The notes: a model not told the origin generated them from the letters alone. A stretch of 64,000 bases of DNA from Bathymodiolus brooksi (GCA_963680875.1 OY804589.1:17132413-17196412); one strand, 5' to 3'; numbered from the stretch's first letter, positions 24,501-36,350 are shown. Numbers and translations are program-made.

Positions 24501-27500
24501 TTCTTCTTCTTTTGGTAATTGTGTTGTCTATTCTTCTTCTTTTGGCCATTGTGTTGTCTATTCTTCTTCTTTTGGCCATTGTGTTGTCCATTCTTCTTCT
24601 TTTGGTCATTGTGTTGTCTATTCTTCTTCTTTTGGCCATGGTGTTGTCTATTCTTCTTTTGGCCATTGTGTTGTCTATTCTTCTTCTTTTGGTCATTGTG
24701 TTGTCTATTCTTCTTCTTTTGGTCATTGTGTTGTCTATTCTTCTTCTTTTGGCCATTGTGTTGTCTATTCTTCTTCTTTTGGTCATTGTGTTGTCTATCC
24801 TTCTTCTTTTGGCCATTGTGTTGTCTGTTCTTCTTCATTTGGTCATTGTGTTGTCTATTCTTCTTCTTTTGGCCATTGTGTTGTCTATTCTTCTTCTTTT
24901 AGTCATTGTGTTGTCTATTCTTCTTCTTAAGGCCATTGTGTTGTCTATTCTTCTTCTTTTGACCATTGTGTTGTCTATATTCTTCTTCTTTTGGCCATTG
25001 TGTTGTCTATTCTTCTTCTTTTGGCCATTGTGTTGTCTATTCTTCTTCTTTTGGCCATTGTGTTGTCTATTCTTCTTCTTTTGGCTATTGTGTTGTCTAT
25101 TCTTCTTCTTTTGGTCATTGTGTTGTCTATTCTTCTTCTTTTGGCCATGGTGTTGTCTATTCTTCTTCTTTTGGTCATTGTGTTGTCTATTCTTCTTCTT
25201 TTAGCCATTGTGTTGTCTATTCTTCTTCTTTTGGTCATTGTGTTGTCTATTCTTCTCCTTTTGGCCATTATGTTGTCTATTCTTCTTCTTTTAGCCATTG
25301 TGTTGTCTATTCTTCTTCTTTTGGTCATTGTGTTGTCTATTCTTCTTCTTTTGGCCATTGTGTTGTCTATTCTTCTTCTTTTGGTCATTGTGTTGTCTAT
25401 TTTTCTTCTTTTGGCCATTGTGTTGTCTATTCTTCTTCTTTTGGCCATTGTGTTGTCTATTCTTCTTCTTTTGGCCATTGTGTTGTCTATTCTTCTTCTT
25501 TTGGCCATTGTGTTGTCTATTCTTCTTCTTTTGGTCATTGTGTTGTCTATTCTTCTCCTTTTGGCCATTGTGTTGTCTATTCTTCTTCTTTTAGCCATTG
25601 TGTTGTCTATTCTTCTTCTTTTGGTCATTGTGTTGTCTATTCTTCTTCTTTTGGCCATTGTGTTGTCTATTCTTCTTCTTTTGGTCATTGTGTTGTCTAT
25701 TCTTCTTCCTTTGGCCATTGTGTTGTCTATTCTTCTTCTTTTGGCCATTGTGTTGTTTATTCTTCTTCTTTTGGCCATTGTGTTGTCTATTCTTCTTCTT
25801 TTGGCCATGGTGTTGTCTATTCTTCTTCTTTTGGTCATTGTGTTGTCTATTCTTCTACTTTTGGCCATTGTGTTGTCTATTCTTCTTCTTTTGGCCATTG
25901 TGTTGTCTATTCTTCTTCTTTTGACCATTGTGTTGTCTATTCTTCTTCTTTTTGTCATTGTGTTGTCTATTCTTCTTCTTTTGGCCATTGTGTTGTCTGT
26001 TCTTCTTCTTTTAGTCATTGTGATGTCTGTTCTTCTTCTTTTAGTCATTGTGTTGTCTGTTCTTCTTCTTTTAGTAATTGTGTTGTCTGTTCTTCTTCTT
26101 TTAGTCATTGTGTTGTCTGTTCTTCTTCTTTTAGTCATTGTGTTGTCTGTTCTTCTTCTTTTAGTCATTGTGTTGTCTGTTCTTCTTCTTTTAGTCATTG
26201 TGTTGTCTGTTCTTCTTCTTTTAGTCATTGTGTTGTCTGTTCTTTTTCTTTTAGTCATTGTGTTGTCTGTTCTTCTTCTTTTAGTCATTGTGTTGTCTGT
26301 TCTTCTTCTTTTAGTCATTGTGTTGTCTGTTCTTCTTCTTTTAGTCATTGTGTTGTCTGTTCTTCTTCTTTTAGTCATTGTGTTGTCTGTTCTTCTTCTT
26401 TTAGTCATTGTGTTGTCTGTTCTTCTTCTTTTAGTCATTGTGTTGTCTGTTCTTCTTCTTTTAGTCATTGTGTTGTCTGTTCTTCTTCTTTTAGTCATTG
26501 TGTTGTCTGTTCTTCTTCTTTTAGTATTTGTGTTGTCTGTTCTTCTTCTTTTAGTCATTGTGTTGTCTGTTCTTCTTCTTTTAGTCATTGTGTTGTCTGT
26601 TCTTCTTCTTTTAGTCATTGTGTTGTCTGTTCTTCTTCTTTTAGTCATTGTGTTGTCTGTTCTTCTTCTTTTAGTCATTGTGTTGTCTGTTCTTCTTCTT
26701 TTAGTCATTGTGTTGTCTGTTCTTCTTCTTTTAGTCATTGTGTTGTCTGTTCTTCTTCTTTTAGTCATTGTGTTGTCTGTTCTTCTTCTTTTAGTCATTG
26801 TGTTGTCTGTTCTTCTTCTTTTAGTCATTGTGTTGTCTGTTCTTCTTCTTTTAGTCATTGTGTTGTCTGTTCTTCTTCTTTTTGTCATTGTGTTGTCTGT
26901 TCTTCTTCTTTTAGTCATTGTGTTGTCTGTTCTTCTTCTTTTAGTCATTGTGTTGTCTGTTCTTCTTCTTTTAGTCATTGTGTTGTCTGTTCTTCTTCTT
27001 TTAGTCATTGTGTTGTCTGTTTTTCTTCTTTTAGTCATTGTGTTGTCTGTTCTTCTTCTTTTAGTCATTGTGTTGTCTGTTCTTCTTCTTTTAGTCATTG
27101 TGTTGTCTGTTCTTCTTCTTTTAGTCATTGTGTTGTCTGTTCTTCTTCTTTTAGTCATTGTGTTGTCTATTCTTCTTCTTTTGACCATTGTGTTGTCTAT
27201 TCTTCTTCTTTTGGTCATTGTGTTGTCTATTCTTCTTCTTTTGGTCATTGTGTTGTCTATTCTTCTACTTTTGGCCATTGTGTTGTCTATTCTTCTACCT
27301 TTGGCCATTGTGTTGTCTATTCTTCTTCTTTTGGTCATTGTGTTGTCTATTCTTCTACTTTTGGCCATGGTGTTGTCTATTCTTCTACTTTTGGCCATTG
27401 TGTTGTCTATTCTTCTACTTTTGGCCATTGTGTTGTCTATTCTTCTTCTTTTTGTCATTGTGTTGTCTATTCTTCTTCTTTTAGTCATTGTGTTGGCTGT

Positions 27501-28155
27501 TCTTCTTCTTTTAGTCATTGTGTTGTCTGTTCTTCTTCTTTTAGTCATTGTGTTGTCTGTTCTTCTTCTTTTAGTCATTGTGTTGTCTGTTCTTCTTCTT
27601 TTAGTCATTGTGTTGTCTGTTCTTCTTCTTTTAGTCATTGTGTTGTCTGTTCTTCTTCTTTTAGTCATTGTGTTGTCTGTTCTTCTTCTTTTAGTCATTG
27701 TGTTGTCTGTTCTTCTTCTTTTAGTCATTGTGTTGTCTATTCTTCTTCTTTTGACCATTGTGTTGTCTATTCTTCTTCTTTTAGTCATTGTGTTGTCTAT
27801 TCTTCTTCTTTTGGTCATTGTGTTGTCTATTCTTCTACTTTTGGCCATTGTGTTGTCTATTCTTCTACTTTTGGCAATTGTGTTGTCTATTCTTCTTCTT
27901 TTGGTCATTGTGTTGTCTATTCTTCTACTTTGGTCATGGTGTTGTCTATTCTTCTACTTTTGGCCATTGTGTTGTCTATTCTTCTACTTTTGGCCATTGT
28001 GTTGTCTATTCTTCTTCTTTTGGCCATTGTGTTGTCTATTCTTCTTCTTTTGACCATTGTGTTGTCTATTCTTCTTCTTTTTGTCATTGTGTTGTCTATT
28101 CTTCTTCGATATATGGATTCTGATTGCCTCCATTTGGTATCTTCAAACTCTTCTT
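21557..28155 (+). mobile_element. F1 element with a 6.5-kb internal 30-bp array
   Basis: The right end is ordinary F1 (GATATATGGATTCTGATTGC, then TTTGGTATCTTCAAACTC). The interior is the 30-bp array. TATAG at both junctions (about 21549 and 28156) may be the target duplication. Confidence 0.7.
21565..28108. repeat. 30-bp satellite, about 218 units
   Basis: Unit TTTTGGCCATTGTGTTGTCT plus ATTCTTCTTC. A few units are 27 bp (near 23060 and 24650) and there are single-base insertions (CTATATTC near 23446 and 24976). A block of about 1.5-1.6 kb carrying these marks is present twice (about 21.9-23.45 kb and 23.45-24.98 kb). At 26000-27170 and 27490-27730 a variant unit (TGTTCTTCTTCTTTTAGTCA) forms homogeneous sub-arrays. 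Because 30 is divisible by 3 and stops are rare, most frames on both strands stay open; none of these is a gene. Confidence 0.95.
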
Positions 28156-28159
28156 ATAG

Positions 28160-28370
28160 TAGATATATTACTGAAAGTTGCCAAATAATGTAATCATTAA
28201 TAAAACTAAGGTTCTCCTCACTCAGACATAGGTGATCTTAGCCGATTTTGGCTATACTGTTTAGGATATTTGGCTTTCTAGTTTTTGGATGTTGAGCGTA
28301 CCTGGTGAAGGTTATTCCTGAAACGCGTACTGCGCACTAAATTTAATATCTACGTTTTTATTAAATTAAC
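28160..28370 (+). mobile_element. P3-family remnant (right half)
   Basis: CCAAATAATGTAATCATTAA, AAACTAAGGTTCTCCTC, GGTTATTCCTGAAACGCG and AATATCTACGTTTTTATT. Confidence 0.6.
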
Positions 28371-28489
28371 AAAATCTTAAAATCTTGGGTTCATGCCGTT
28401 TTTAATGCCATCAATGAGGTAGTACCAAAATCTACATTGAATACACTAAATTAATATTGATGTATTTGATTGTTTGTTTATTTGATGGT

Positions 28490-28727
28490 GATTAACGCCA
28501 CTTTCAACAAAATATCAGATATATCGTGGCGGTCAGTTTTATTGGTGAAGGAAACCAGAGGACCCGGCGAAAACCGCCGATCTGTCGCAAGTCACTGACA
28601 AACTTTATCACATAATGTTGTACACCTCACCCTGGTCGAGATTCGAAATCAAAACATTAGTGGTGATAGGCACTGATTGCATAGGTAGTTGTAAATCCAA
28701 TTACCATACGATCACGGCCACCACTGC
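28490..28727 (-). mobile_element. SINE-A copy 6
   Basis: Complete reverse copy: ATTAACGCCACTTTC at the tail end, ATTCGAAATCAAAACATTAG around box B, and the head to about 28727. Confidence 0.7.
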
Positions 28728-28729
28728 CA

Positions 28730-28990
28730 GTAGGCAAGTATTTCGCCACTGACATGGTTTATTAGATATATGTGTTATTGGTCAAATTTACACTTCCTAA
28801 TTAATGTAATTAGAAATGTACTAATAAAACTAAGGTTCTCCTACCTCAGGCATAGGTGACCACAGCTAATTTTGGCTATCATGTTGATGCTATTTGGCTT
28901 TCCAGTCTTTCGATGTTGAGCGTACTTGATAAAGGTTATTCCTGAAACGCGTACTGCGCACTAAATTTAATATCTACGTTTTTATTTAAT
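28730..28990 (+). mobile_element. P3-family remnant
   Basis: Nearly parallel to 28160-28370 (AAACTAAGGTTCTCCTAC, GGTTATTCCTGAAACGCG, AATATCTACGTTTTTATT). Both copies share flanking TAATTAACAAAATC sequence, so this is a local duplication. Confidence 0.6.
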
Positions 28991-29207
28991 TAACAAAATC
29001 TTAAAATCTTGGGTTTTTATCGTTTTTAATGCCGGATATCAATGAGTGAGTACACAAATCTACATTGAATACACAAATAAATATTGGTGTATTTGAAACA
29101 CATTATTTAATACAGCAATAGTATTTAGGAACAACAAAAATTAAATGCACAGTTGTGTACCTGTAAACGCAGAAACCCCCAATGTTTACGATTGTGTATG
29201 TCAGTTA

Positions 29208-29882
29208 GAAAACGACCATTAAACTTTTGGGGGTTGGAGACTATGTTTTTATTCTGAAAATAAACTATGTCATCAAATTGTCGTAGAACAAAACAAAACC
29301 AGAATAATGTGAAAGATGCAAAATGCATATGATCATATCTTACAATTTTCATCGAAGCCAAACCAAAAAAAAAAAAAGAAGAAAATAAAGTTAAATTTAA
29401 AGAAAATGTACCGATCTTTCGTGTTAAATAAACGTTAGAGAAACCCGAACGGACAATCCAGAGACACTGACACCATTTGGGTACACAAGACGCAGGAGGA
29501 AGACAAAGGGACAATCAATAATAGACAATCAAGAGACACTGACACCATTTGGGTACACAAGACACAGAGTAGAGACAAAGGGACAATCAAGAATGGACAA
29601 TCAAGAGACACTGACACCACTTGGTTACACAAGACACAAGACGAAGACAAAGGGACAATCAAGAATGGACAATCAGGAGACACTGACACTATTGGGTACA
29701 CAAGACACAGGACGAAGACAAAGGGACAATCAAGAATGGGCAATCAAGAGACACTGACACTATTGGGTACACAAGACACAGGACGAGGACAAAGGGGCAA
29801 TCAAGAATTAAAGAAAAAAGTTTGCTTCTTGTGAAAAAAATCTCTGGTATAGGTCCCTCCTAAAAGTTAAATGCTCGGTCCT
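29208..29882 (+). mobile_element. Old PIF-like MITE with F2 array inserted
   Basis: The left end AACGACCATTAAACTTTTG and right end AAAGTTAAATGCTCGGTCC are diverged forms of the MITE termini at 6248. The middle is interrupted by an F2 copy (29422-29815). Confidence 0.55.
29422..29815 (+). repeat. F2 element with a 72-bp internal array, about 5 units
   Basis: Starts TTAAATAAACGTTAGAGAAA like other F2 copies, then repeats a unit of about 72 bp containing GACAATCAAGAGACACTGAC, ACCATTTGGGTACACAAGAC and ACGAAGACAAAGGGACAATC. Confidence 0.8.
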
Positions 29883-30031
29883 TTGCTAACTAACAACATA
29901 TGTTTCTAAATATATCCTTTCATATCTACATTTGTATAGCAGTAATAAAGACTTACATATCTAAAAATGGAGTAAACTCAACTTCAAAAACCAACACTGG
30001 TATGTAAGTACAACCAACACTGGTATGTAAG

Positions 30032-30214
30032 TACAGTCAAACCAGTGTTAAGAGGTCACCTTTGGGACAAAGAAAACGTGGCCTTATAAGACAGGTGACC
30101 TCTTAAAAGAGGTTCAATTGATATGAAATGTTCTACGTCAGGACAAGAAAAAGGTGACCTCTTAATACAGGTGACTGCTTAATAGAGGTGACCTTATGGA
30201 CAGGTTTGACTGTA
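30032..30214 (+). mobile_element. Tc1/mariner-like MITE, copy 1
   Basis: Termini TACAGTCAAACC and GGTTTGACTGTA are inverted repeats that include a TA at each edge, as in Tc1/mariner elements. The interior has repeated AGGTGACCTCTTAA motifs. Confidence 0.65.
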
Positions 30215-30341
30215 TTGATGAAATATCTACAATCTTATATGTAGGTATTTTGAAATAGAAATGTGATCACCCAATCAAGATATACGTTATACCTGTCCCA
30301 AATCAGTGGCATTTTTATGTAATTGACCTTTTATTAGATTT

Positions 30342-31768
30342 GATAGTTTGTGTTTGTGTTTGTGTTTGTGTTTGTGTTTTTGTTTGTGTTTTTGTGTTTG
30401 TTTTTGTGTTTGTTTTTGTATTTTTGTGTTTGTTTTTGTGTTTGTGTTTGTGTTTGTGTTTGTGTGTTTGTGTTTTTGTGTTTGTTTTTGTGTTTGTGTT
30501 TGTGTTTGTGTTTGTGTGTTTGTTTGTGTTTGTGTTTGTGTGTTTGTGTGTTTGTGTTTGTGTTTGTGTGTTTGTTTGTGTTTGTGTTTGTGTGTTTTTG
30601 TGTTTTTGTTTTTGTGTTTTTGTTTTTGTTTTTGTTTTTGTGTTTTTGTTTTTGTTTTTTTTTTTGTGTTTTTGTTTTTGTTTTTGTTTTTGTGTTTGTG
30701 TTTTTGTATTTGTTTTTGTTTGTTTGTATTTTGTTTTGCTTTATTTTGTTTTGTTTTGTTTTTGTATTTATTTTTGCATTGCTTTTGTGTTTGTATTTTT
30801 GTTTTTTTTGTTTTTGTGTTTGTGTGTTTGTTTGTGTTTGTGTGTTTGTGTTTTTGTGTTTTTTTTTGTGTTTGTGTGTTTGTTTGTGTTTGTGTTTGTG
30901 TTTTTGTGTTTGTGTTTGTGTTTGTGTTTGTGTGTTTGTTTGTGTTTGTGTTTGTGTGTTTGTGTGTTTGTGTTTGTGTGTTTTTGTATTTGTTTTTGTG
31001 TTTTTGTTTTTGTTTTTGTTTTTGTGTTTTTGTTTTTGTTTTTGTTTTTGTGTTTTTGTTTTTGTTTTTGTGTTTGTGTTTTTGTATTTGTTTTTGTTTG
31101 TTTGTATTTTGTTTTGCTTTATTTTGTTTTGTTTTGTTTTTGTATTTATTTTTGCATTGCTTTTGTGTTTGTATTTTTGTTTTTTTTGTTTGTGTGTTTG
31201 TGTGTTTGTGTTTTTGTGTTTGTTTTTGTGTTTGTGTGTTTGTTTGTATTTTTGTGTTTGTGTTTGTGTTTGTGTTTGTGTGTTTGTTTGTGTTTGTGTT
31301 TGTGTGTTTGTGTGTTTGTGTTTGTGTGTTTTTGTGTTTTTGTATTTGTTTTTGTGTTTTTGTGTTTGTGTTTGTGTTTGTGTTTGTGTGTTTGTTTGTG
31401 TTTGTGTTTGTGTGTTTGTTTTTGTGTTTTTGTGTTTGTGTGTTTGTGTTTGTGTTTTTGTGTTTGTGTTTGTGTTTGTGTTTGTGTGTTTGTTTGTGTT
31501 TGTGTTTGTGTGTTTGTGTGTTTGTGTTTGTGTGTTTTTGTGTTTTTGTGTTTGTTTGTGTTTGTGTTTGTGTGTTTGTGTTTGTGTGTTTGTTTTTGTA
31601 TTTGTGTTTTTGTATTTGTTTTTGTGTTTGTGTTTTTGTGTTTGTGTTTGTGTTTGTGTTTGTGTGTTTGTTTGTGTTTGTGTTTGTGTGTTTGTTTTTG
31701 TGTTTTTGTGTTTGTGTTTGTGTTTGTGTTTGTGTTTTTGTTTTTGTGTTTGTGTTTTTGTTTGTCTT
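30342..31768 (+). repeat. TG-rich low-complexity tract (TTTGTG/TTTTTG)n
   Basis: About 1.4 kb of almost only T and G on this strand. Two islands with GTTTTGCTTTATTTTGTTTT and TTTTTGCATTGCTTTTGTG lie about 377 bp apart (near 30735 and 31112), showing internal duplication. All frames through it, including the 476-541 codon ones, are low-complexity artefacts. Confidence 0.95.
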
Positions 31769-31980
31769 AGTTCTGTGTCTTGTTCCCAATGTTGTTTGTG
31801 TGTTTGGATTGACCATTCTTCATTTCCTCTTCAATTTTCTAACGTTTGTCTTTTTATTTATAAAAGACAAGAAATTTAAATCGACACTCTGTACTTTAGG
31901 GTCGTCCAAAGAAGTTAGAAAGTTAAACGGAGTTAAAAAAAAAATAAACAAAATGTTTAATGTCGCTAAATAGTATTTCA

Positions 31981-32138
31981 GATCAGGGCGAGGTGTACAA
32001 TATTATGTGATGAAGTTTGTCAGTGACTTGCAAAAGGTCGGTGGTTTTCTCCTGGTACTCCGGTTTCCTCTACCAATAAAACTGACATCCACGATATTGC
32101 TGAAATATTGTTGAAAGTGTCGTTAAACACCATCAAAC
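31981..32138 (+). mobile_element. SINE-A copy 7
   Basis: GGCGAGGTGTACAATATTATG to GTCGTTAAACACC; the head is truncated. Confidence 0.6.
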
Positions 32139-32202
32139 AAACCCTATCAATATACCTGTCAGACAAAGTTAAATAAATAGCGATAATATCAAGCAGCCAG
32201 CC

Positions 32203-32680
32203 GCAATACCGGTAATACCAGTATTGTAATATTTACAATACTGGTATTACCAGTATTATAATATTTACAATACTGGTATTACCAGTATTATAATATTTAC
32301 AATACTGGAAATACCAGTATTGTAAAGTTACAATACCGGAAATCCAGTATTGTAAAGTTACAATACCGGAAATCCAGTATCGTATATATACAATACTGGA
32401 TGTACCAGTATCGTACATTTACAATACTGGAATACCAGAATCGTTGATCTATACACAATACCAGAAGCTCCAGTATTCTTCATCCAACAATACTGGTAAT
32501 ACTAGTATGGTAAAGCAAACGATACTGGAAACTCCAGTATTCCTCATCCAGCAGTACTCGTAATACTAGTATTGTAAAGCACATAATACTGGAAACTCTA
32601 GTATCCTGAATTCACCAGTAAAACTTCCGACCTTGGGCAAATAACTGGTAAACTTTACAATACTAGTATTGCCAGTATTG
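32203..32680. repeat. Palindromic minisatellite block (left)
   Basis: Irregular repeats of AATACTGGTATTACCAGTATT and variants separated by TGTAATATTTACA. Each unit is near-perfectly self-complementary. Confidence 0.85.
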
Positions 32681-32835
32681 TTGGCGTATTGCAAAAGCTT
32701 GGAACAGGCACATACACTGGATTGAACCAGTTAGTGTGCACGCACAACGTGTCTGGGGCATCCACCCATTGGAACAAAAAGCATGAAAAGTTATGCCAAG
32801 GACATTTATATAGTTTAGCGTGACTTTATTTCGGG

Positions 32836-32925
32836 GAAAGGAGAAGCGGGGTGGGAGAAAGGAGAAGAGGGGCGGGAGGAGGAAGAGAACAGGAGGGGAA
32901 GGAAAAGAGGGCGATAGAAGGGAGA
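32836..32925 (+). repeat. Polypurine arm
   Basis: GA-rich strand with GGGAGAAAGGAGAAGAGGGG followed by CGGGAGGA. It is the inverted partner of the pyrimidine tract at 33066-33203. Confidence 0.8.
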
Positions 32926-33065
32926 AGCATATCCCTGCCTGTCCATCCCACCTTCACTGTATACAAACGTTATATGCAAGATTTGGAAGATCTGTATTGA
33001 AAATTAGGAGTTAGTGGCAAAAACGCTGTACCATAATAGAGGGGTGGACAGGGGTACGCTTATCC

Positions 33066-33203
33066 ATTCTCCCGCCCCTCTTCTCCTTTCTCTCACCCCT
33101 TTTCTCATTTCTCCTACCTCGCTTCACCTTTCTCCCTTCCCTCTTTTTTCTTCCCCCCCCCCTCTTCTTCTTTCTCCCTGCCCTAGTCTCCTTTCTTCTG
33201 GTC
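33066..33203 (+). repeat. Polypyrimidine arm, inverted to 32836-32925
   Basis: CTCCCGCCCCTCTTCTCCTT and on; its reverse complement matches the purine arm with few mismatches over about 30-50 bp, more loosely beyond. Confidence 0.8.
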
Positions 33204-33293
33204 TCTCTATACACTGTCCGTCCTCTCATAACAGACGCACAGACAGAACAAAATAACAATATACAAGTACATTCCGCAACTTCGTAGCTAATC

Positions 33294-33680
33294 TTCCAGT
33301 TTCTACAATACTGGTATGACCAGTATTTTCCAGAATCTTCCAGTATCTGCAATACTGGTATAACCAGTATTTTCCAGAATCTTCCAGTATCTGCAATACT
33401 GGTATAACCAGTATTTTCCAGAATATTCCAGTATTTGCAATACTGGTATAACCAGTATTTCCCAGAATCTCCGCTATCTTCAATAGTCATATTTTGGCAA
33501 TGACCGGTATCTTCTAGTATTGCAGATAATATGAAGCAGCCTACCGCAATACTGGTATTTACCAGTATTGTACACAATATTGGTAATACCAGTATTACCA
33601 GTATTTTACTAGAATCTTCCAGTATCTGCAATACTGGTAAATACTAGTTTCCCAGTATCTTCCAGAATTTTCCAGTATGT
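33294..33680. repeat. Palindromic minisatellite block (right)
   Basis: Repeats of CAATACTGGTATAACCAGTA plus TTTTCCAGAATCTTCCAG; same core palindrome as the left block with a different spacer. Confidence 0.85.
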
Positions 33681-33709
33681 AGATTGTATTCTAGCTATCC
33701 TGTTTAGGC

Positions 33710-33852
33710 CCATTATATTATGTAATAAAGTTTGTCACTTACTTGCGACTGGTCTATGGCTTTCTCCTGGGTACTCCTGTTTTCTCCACCAATAAAACTG
33801 ACCGCGACGTTACAACTGACATATTGTTGAAAGTGGCGTTAAACACCATAAA
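33710..33852 (+). mobile_element. SINE-A copy 8 (tail)
   Basis: TAATAAAGTTTGTCAC to AAGTGGCGTTAAACACC. Confidence 0.6.
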
Positions 33853-33929
33853 CGAAATCAACAAAAGCAACCCATTTATATTCTCGCTCCCAAAACGCTT
33901 AAATGATCTCTTTTTTTCAATCTCCTGTC

Positions 33930-34000
33930 AATGAGCGTATCTGACGAAGTTTATTTCAGGAACGGGTCGTGCGCACAAGATAAGATATCTACGTTTTTAT
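33930..34000 (+). mobile_element. P3-family remnant (short)
   Basis: GAGCGTATCTGACGAAG, TTATTTCAGGAACGGGTCG, GATATCTACGTTTTTATT. Confidence 0.5.
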
Positions 34001-35239
34001 TTTTATTATGACGATTTCTTCAGGAAAACTTATTTTACTGAAGTAGAATAACATATTGTGAACATCAGTTTTTTGTGTACTATTTATGAATTATATCATC
34101 CTGTTAACATATAACCTCAGACGACCTTGATACTTCAGAGAAACTTACAATGATTTAATGGACGACAATGAATTCTTAGATGACACATTCCATGTACATG
34201 ATTTATATACATATATATTTTACTAAAAGTATGTGAGAAATAGGTAGAGAAAACAAATATAAATTATACATTATTATGACATAATATCAGACAGGCAACC
34301 TGTTTGAAGGACGAAGTCCTAAAATTTAAATAATACGATGATCTGTACAAGTTATTATCTTTTATTTTGAATGAATTTTGTAGCCGATTTGTTATGGCTG
34401 TTCCGTTCATTTTACCTACTGTGCGCTGCTCTTCCGTCGGGAGTTTCGTAGAAAGAGATTTTTTTATTAGAATTGTATTTCAAGTTTATTTCGATTTTAC
34501 ATAGAGTAAATAATTAAAGAATTGGGAATTTTTAATTGAAATATATTTCTTTTGCGTTTCTAAATTATCAATTGATCTATTTTTTAAACTTCCGGTGAAC
34601 AGATATTTGGCTATCAATATAGTAGGAAAAATCGGACAGCCTACCGTTATAAAGACTTCGTCCTTTATAAACAAAGGATGTTTTGTTTTTGATTGGACGC
34701 ACATCTGGGTACATCAGGTCATGCATACGGATGGAGCCGTAGTTATATATCACGTGGTTCAAATGATTAAAAATGGCATTCGCGTTCCAGCTCTAATATT
34801 TTTTCTTCTATTCTGTTACGCTTCCTAAAATCATGTCCGTGTGCTGGTCGGTAAGATAAGCATGTTCCTTCTGGAATGACGTAGAATGGAACTGAAATGT
34901 CTTTGCTATGATGCACGGGATGTTGACATTTCCAACATATTCTACCATGCAAAAACAATGTCTGATAAAGAAACGCACTTTCTGTTTGTTGAAAACTACA
35001 TGAAAATGTTTGAATTTATAAAATTTAGAAACTAGGCACCATAATATAATAGTTGCTCAGGTGCTAGACAGGGCATACTGTCAAATTCCCTGCTTCTGAT
35101 TGATATAGTCATCATCTGACGGCTCGGGGCATATAAATCTAAAGCCGGGAATATGACACTATATACATGTACCATGTGTAGCACCTGCAAAACATTGTTT
35201 CAATCTACTCTCTGTGTACACTTTATTATAGCAGACCTC
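34001..35239. other. Unassigned stretch with short open frames on both strands
   Basis: Frames of 61-77 codons occur at 34486-34958. One minus-strand frame (34577-34762) reads GSIRMHDLMYPDVRPIKNKT and looks protein-like, and another (34767-34958) has WKCQHPVHH. No family was recognised and no splice structure joins them; they may be a decayed mobile-element gene. Confidence 0.3.
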
Positions 35240-35500
35240 CACATAAATTGAGACAGGTTTGAAGATAGCAATTAGACAACCAGAAGCCGTAAGTCGAAGA
35301 AGTACAGTAAATACCATGGTTACAAGACAAGTCAAAAAAGACAAACAATGGTCTACAAAACACTACACAGAAAACTACAGATTGAGCAACATAAGCCCCC
35401 TCCCCCCACCCCGAAAAAAAAACACCAAAAAAACATGGGTGGACTGAGGTTTCCCGGAATGGTAAGTAGTTCCTGCTCTACTAGTGTCACCCGTCGTTTT
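35240..35500 (-). mobile_element. F1 element copy
   Basis: GTTTGAAGATAGCAATTAG, ACAATGGTCTACAAAACAC, AAACTACAGATTGAGCAAC and GTAGTTCCTGCTCTACTAGTG in order, reverse of 36115. Confidence 0.7.
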
Positions 35501-36114
35501 TCTGTTTTTATTACATCTCAATGCAGGAAGGTCTCCAATCAATTATGTGTATGTAATTCTTATATATTAAGTTTCAAAAACGAAATGATTCCTGCAGCAA
35601 GTTCCTGTACAATGTAACACATAGTGTTTGCCTATAAAAGGGTTCGTGTAAATTTACGTTCTTATAGGTAAATATATACTACACGTTTCTCATCATATGA
35701 CTTCATGACAGATTAGTAATTCTGTTTAGCTGATCTGAAAAAAATAACAAAAATATACATTGTAATAAGTATTGATAGTAACCACAATCCATATTATGCC
35801 ACGTAAAAATAGTAAAAAAAACCCACCAGGTTGCAAATCTATAAAATATATATGTACAACCAACATTATATATGTATTTCCGATATTTCCAATATCTGCA
35901 ACATTCTAAACTTTAACCTGTCTTATACGAACACATGCCTATTACGGACATTCTGATGCTGGTGCTCAAACAAAGGAGCATGCATACACGTATCAGTTAT
36001 ATCAATATATGGCTGCATAATTTTGGTAAAATAGAAATTGTCGTGCCCCTAATCCTATATTGGTTGAATTTACATATAACTGTGGAATCAGGGCATATCA
36101 CAACTATAGTTTGT

Positions 36115-36350
36115 AACTAGATTAACACGATGGGTGCCACTAGTGGAGCAGGAACTGTCTACTCTTCCGGAGCCGCTGAATTCCCCCCCAGTGCTTAATA
36201 GGGTTCGTGCTACTCGATCTTTAGTTGTATGTGTATTTTTTGCAGATTTTTATTTGTCCTTTTGTCCTTTTTCTTTTGTCCATTGTGTTGTCTGTCATTC
36301 TGTGCTTTATGGATTCTGATTACCCCTTTGGTATCTCCACACTTTTATTT
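36115..36350 (+). mobile_element. F1 element copy (good single-copy reference)
   Basis: Runs GATTAACACGATGGGTGCC, ACTAGTGGAGCAGGAACTG, CTCTTCCGGAGCCGCTGAA, GTTCGTGCTACTCGATC, TTTTGTCCATTGTGTTGTCT, CTTTATGGATTCTGATTACC and CCTTTGGTATCTCC. The segments amplified at 12213 (reverse complement of the start), 18034, 21565 and 40545 can all be located along this copy, each present once. Confidence 0.75.

Noticed and set aside
21525..28193. Open frames up to 1075 codons in many frames (poly Leu/Ile, Phe/Trp/Cys, Arg/Lys patterns)
   Set aside because: All are translations of the 30-bp array; several frames on both strands are open across the same DNA.
30287..31973. Open frames of 476-541 codons rich in Phe/Val/Cys or Thr/Asn/Lys
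   Set aside because: Low-complexity TG tract; no protein signal.
33014..33631. 206-codon minus-strand ORF
   Set aside because: Translates palindromic repeats and the pyrimidine arm; repetitive content only.
34486..34958. Possible small genes on both strands
   Set aside because: Short overlapping frames with no recognisable domain or splice structure; kept only as an unassigned stretch.
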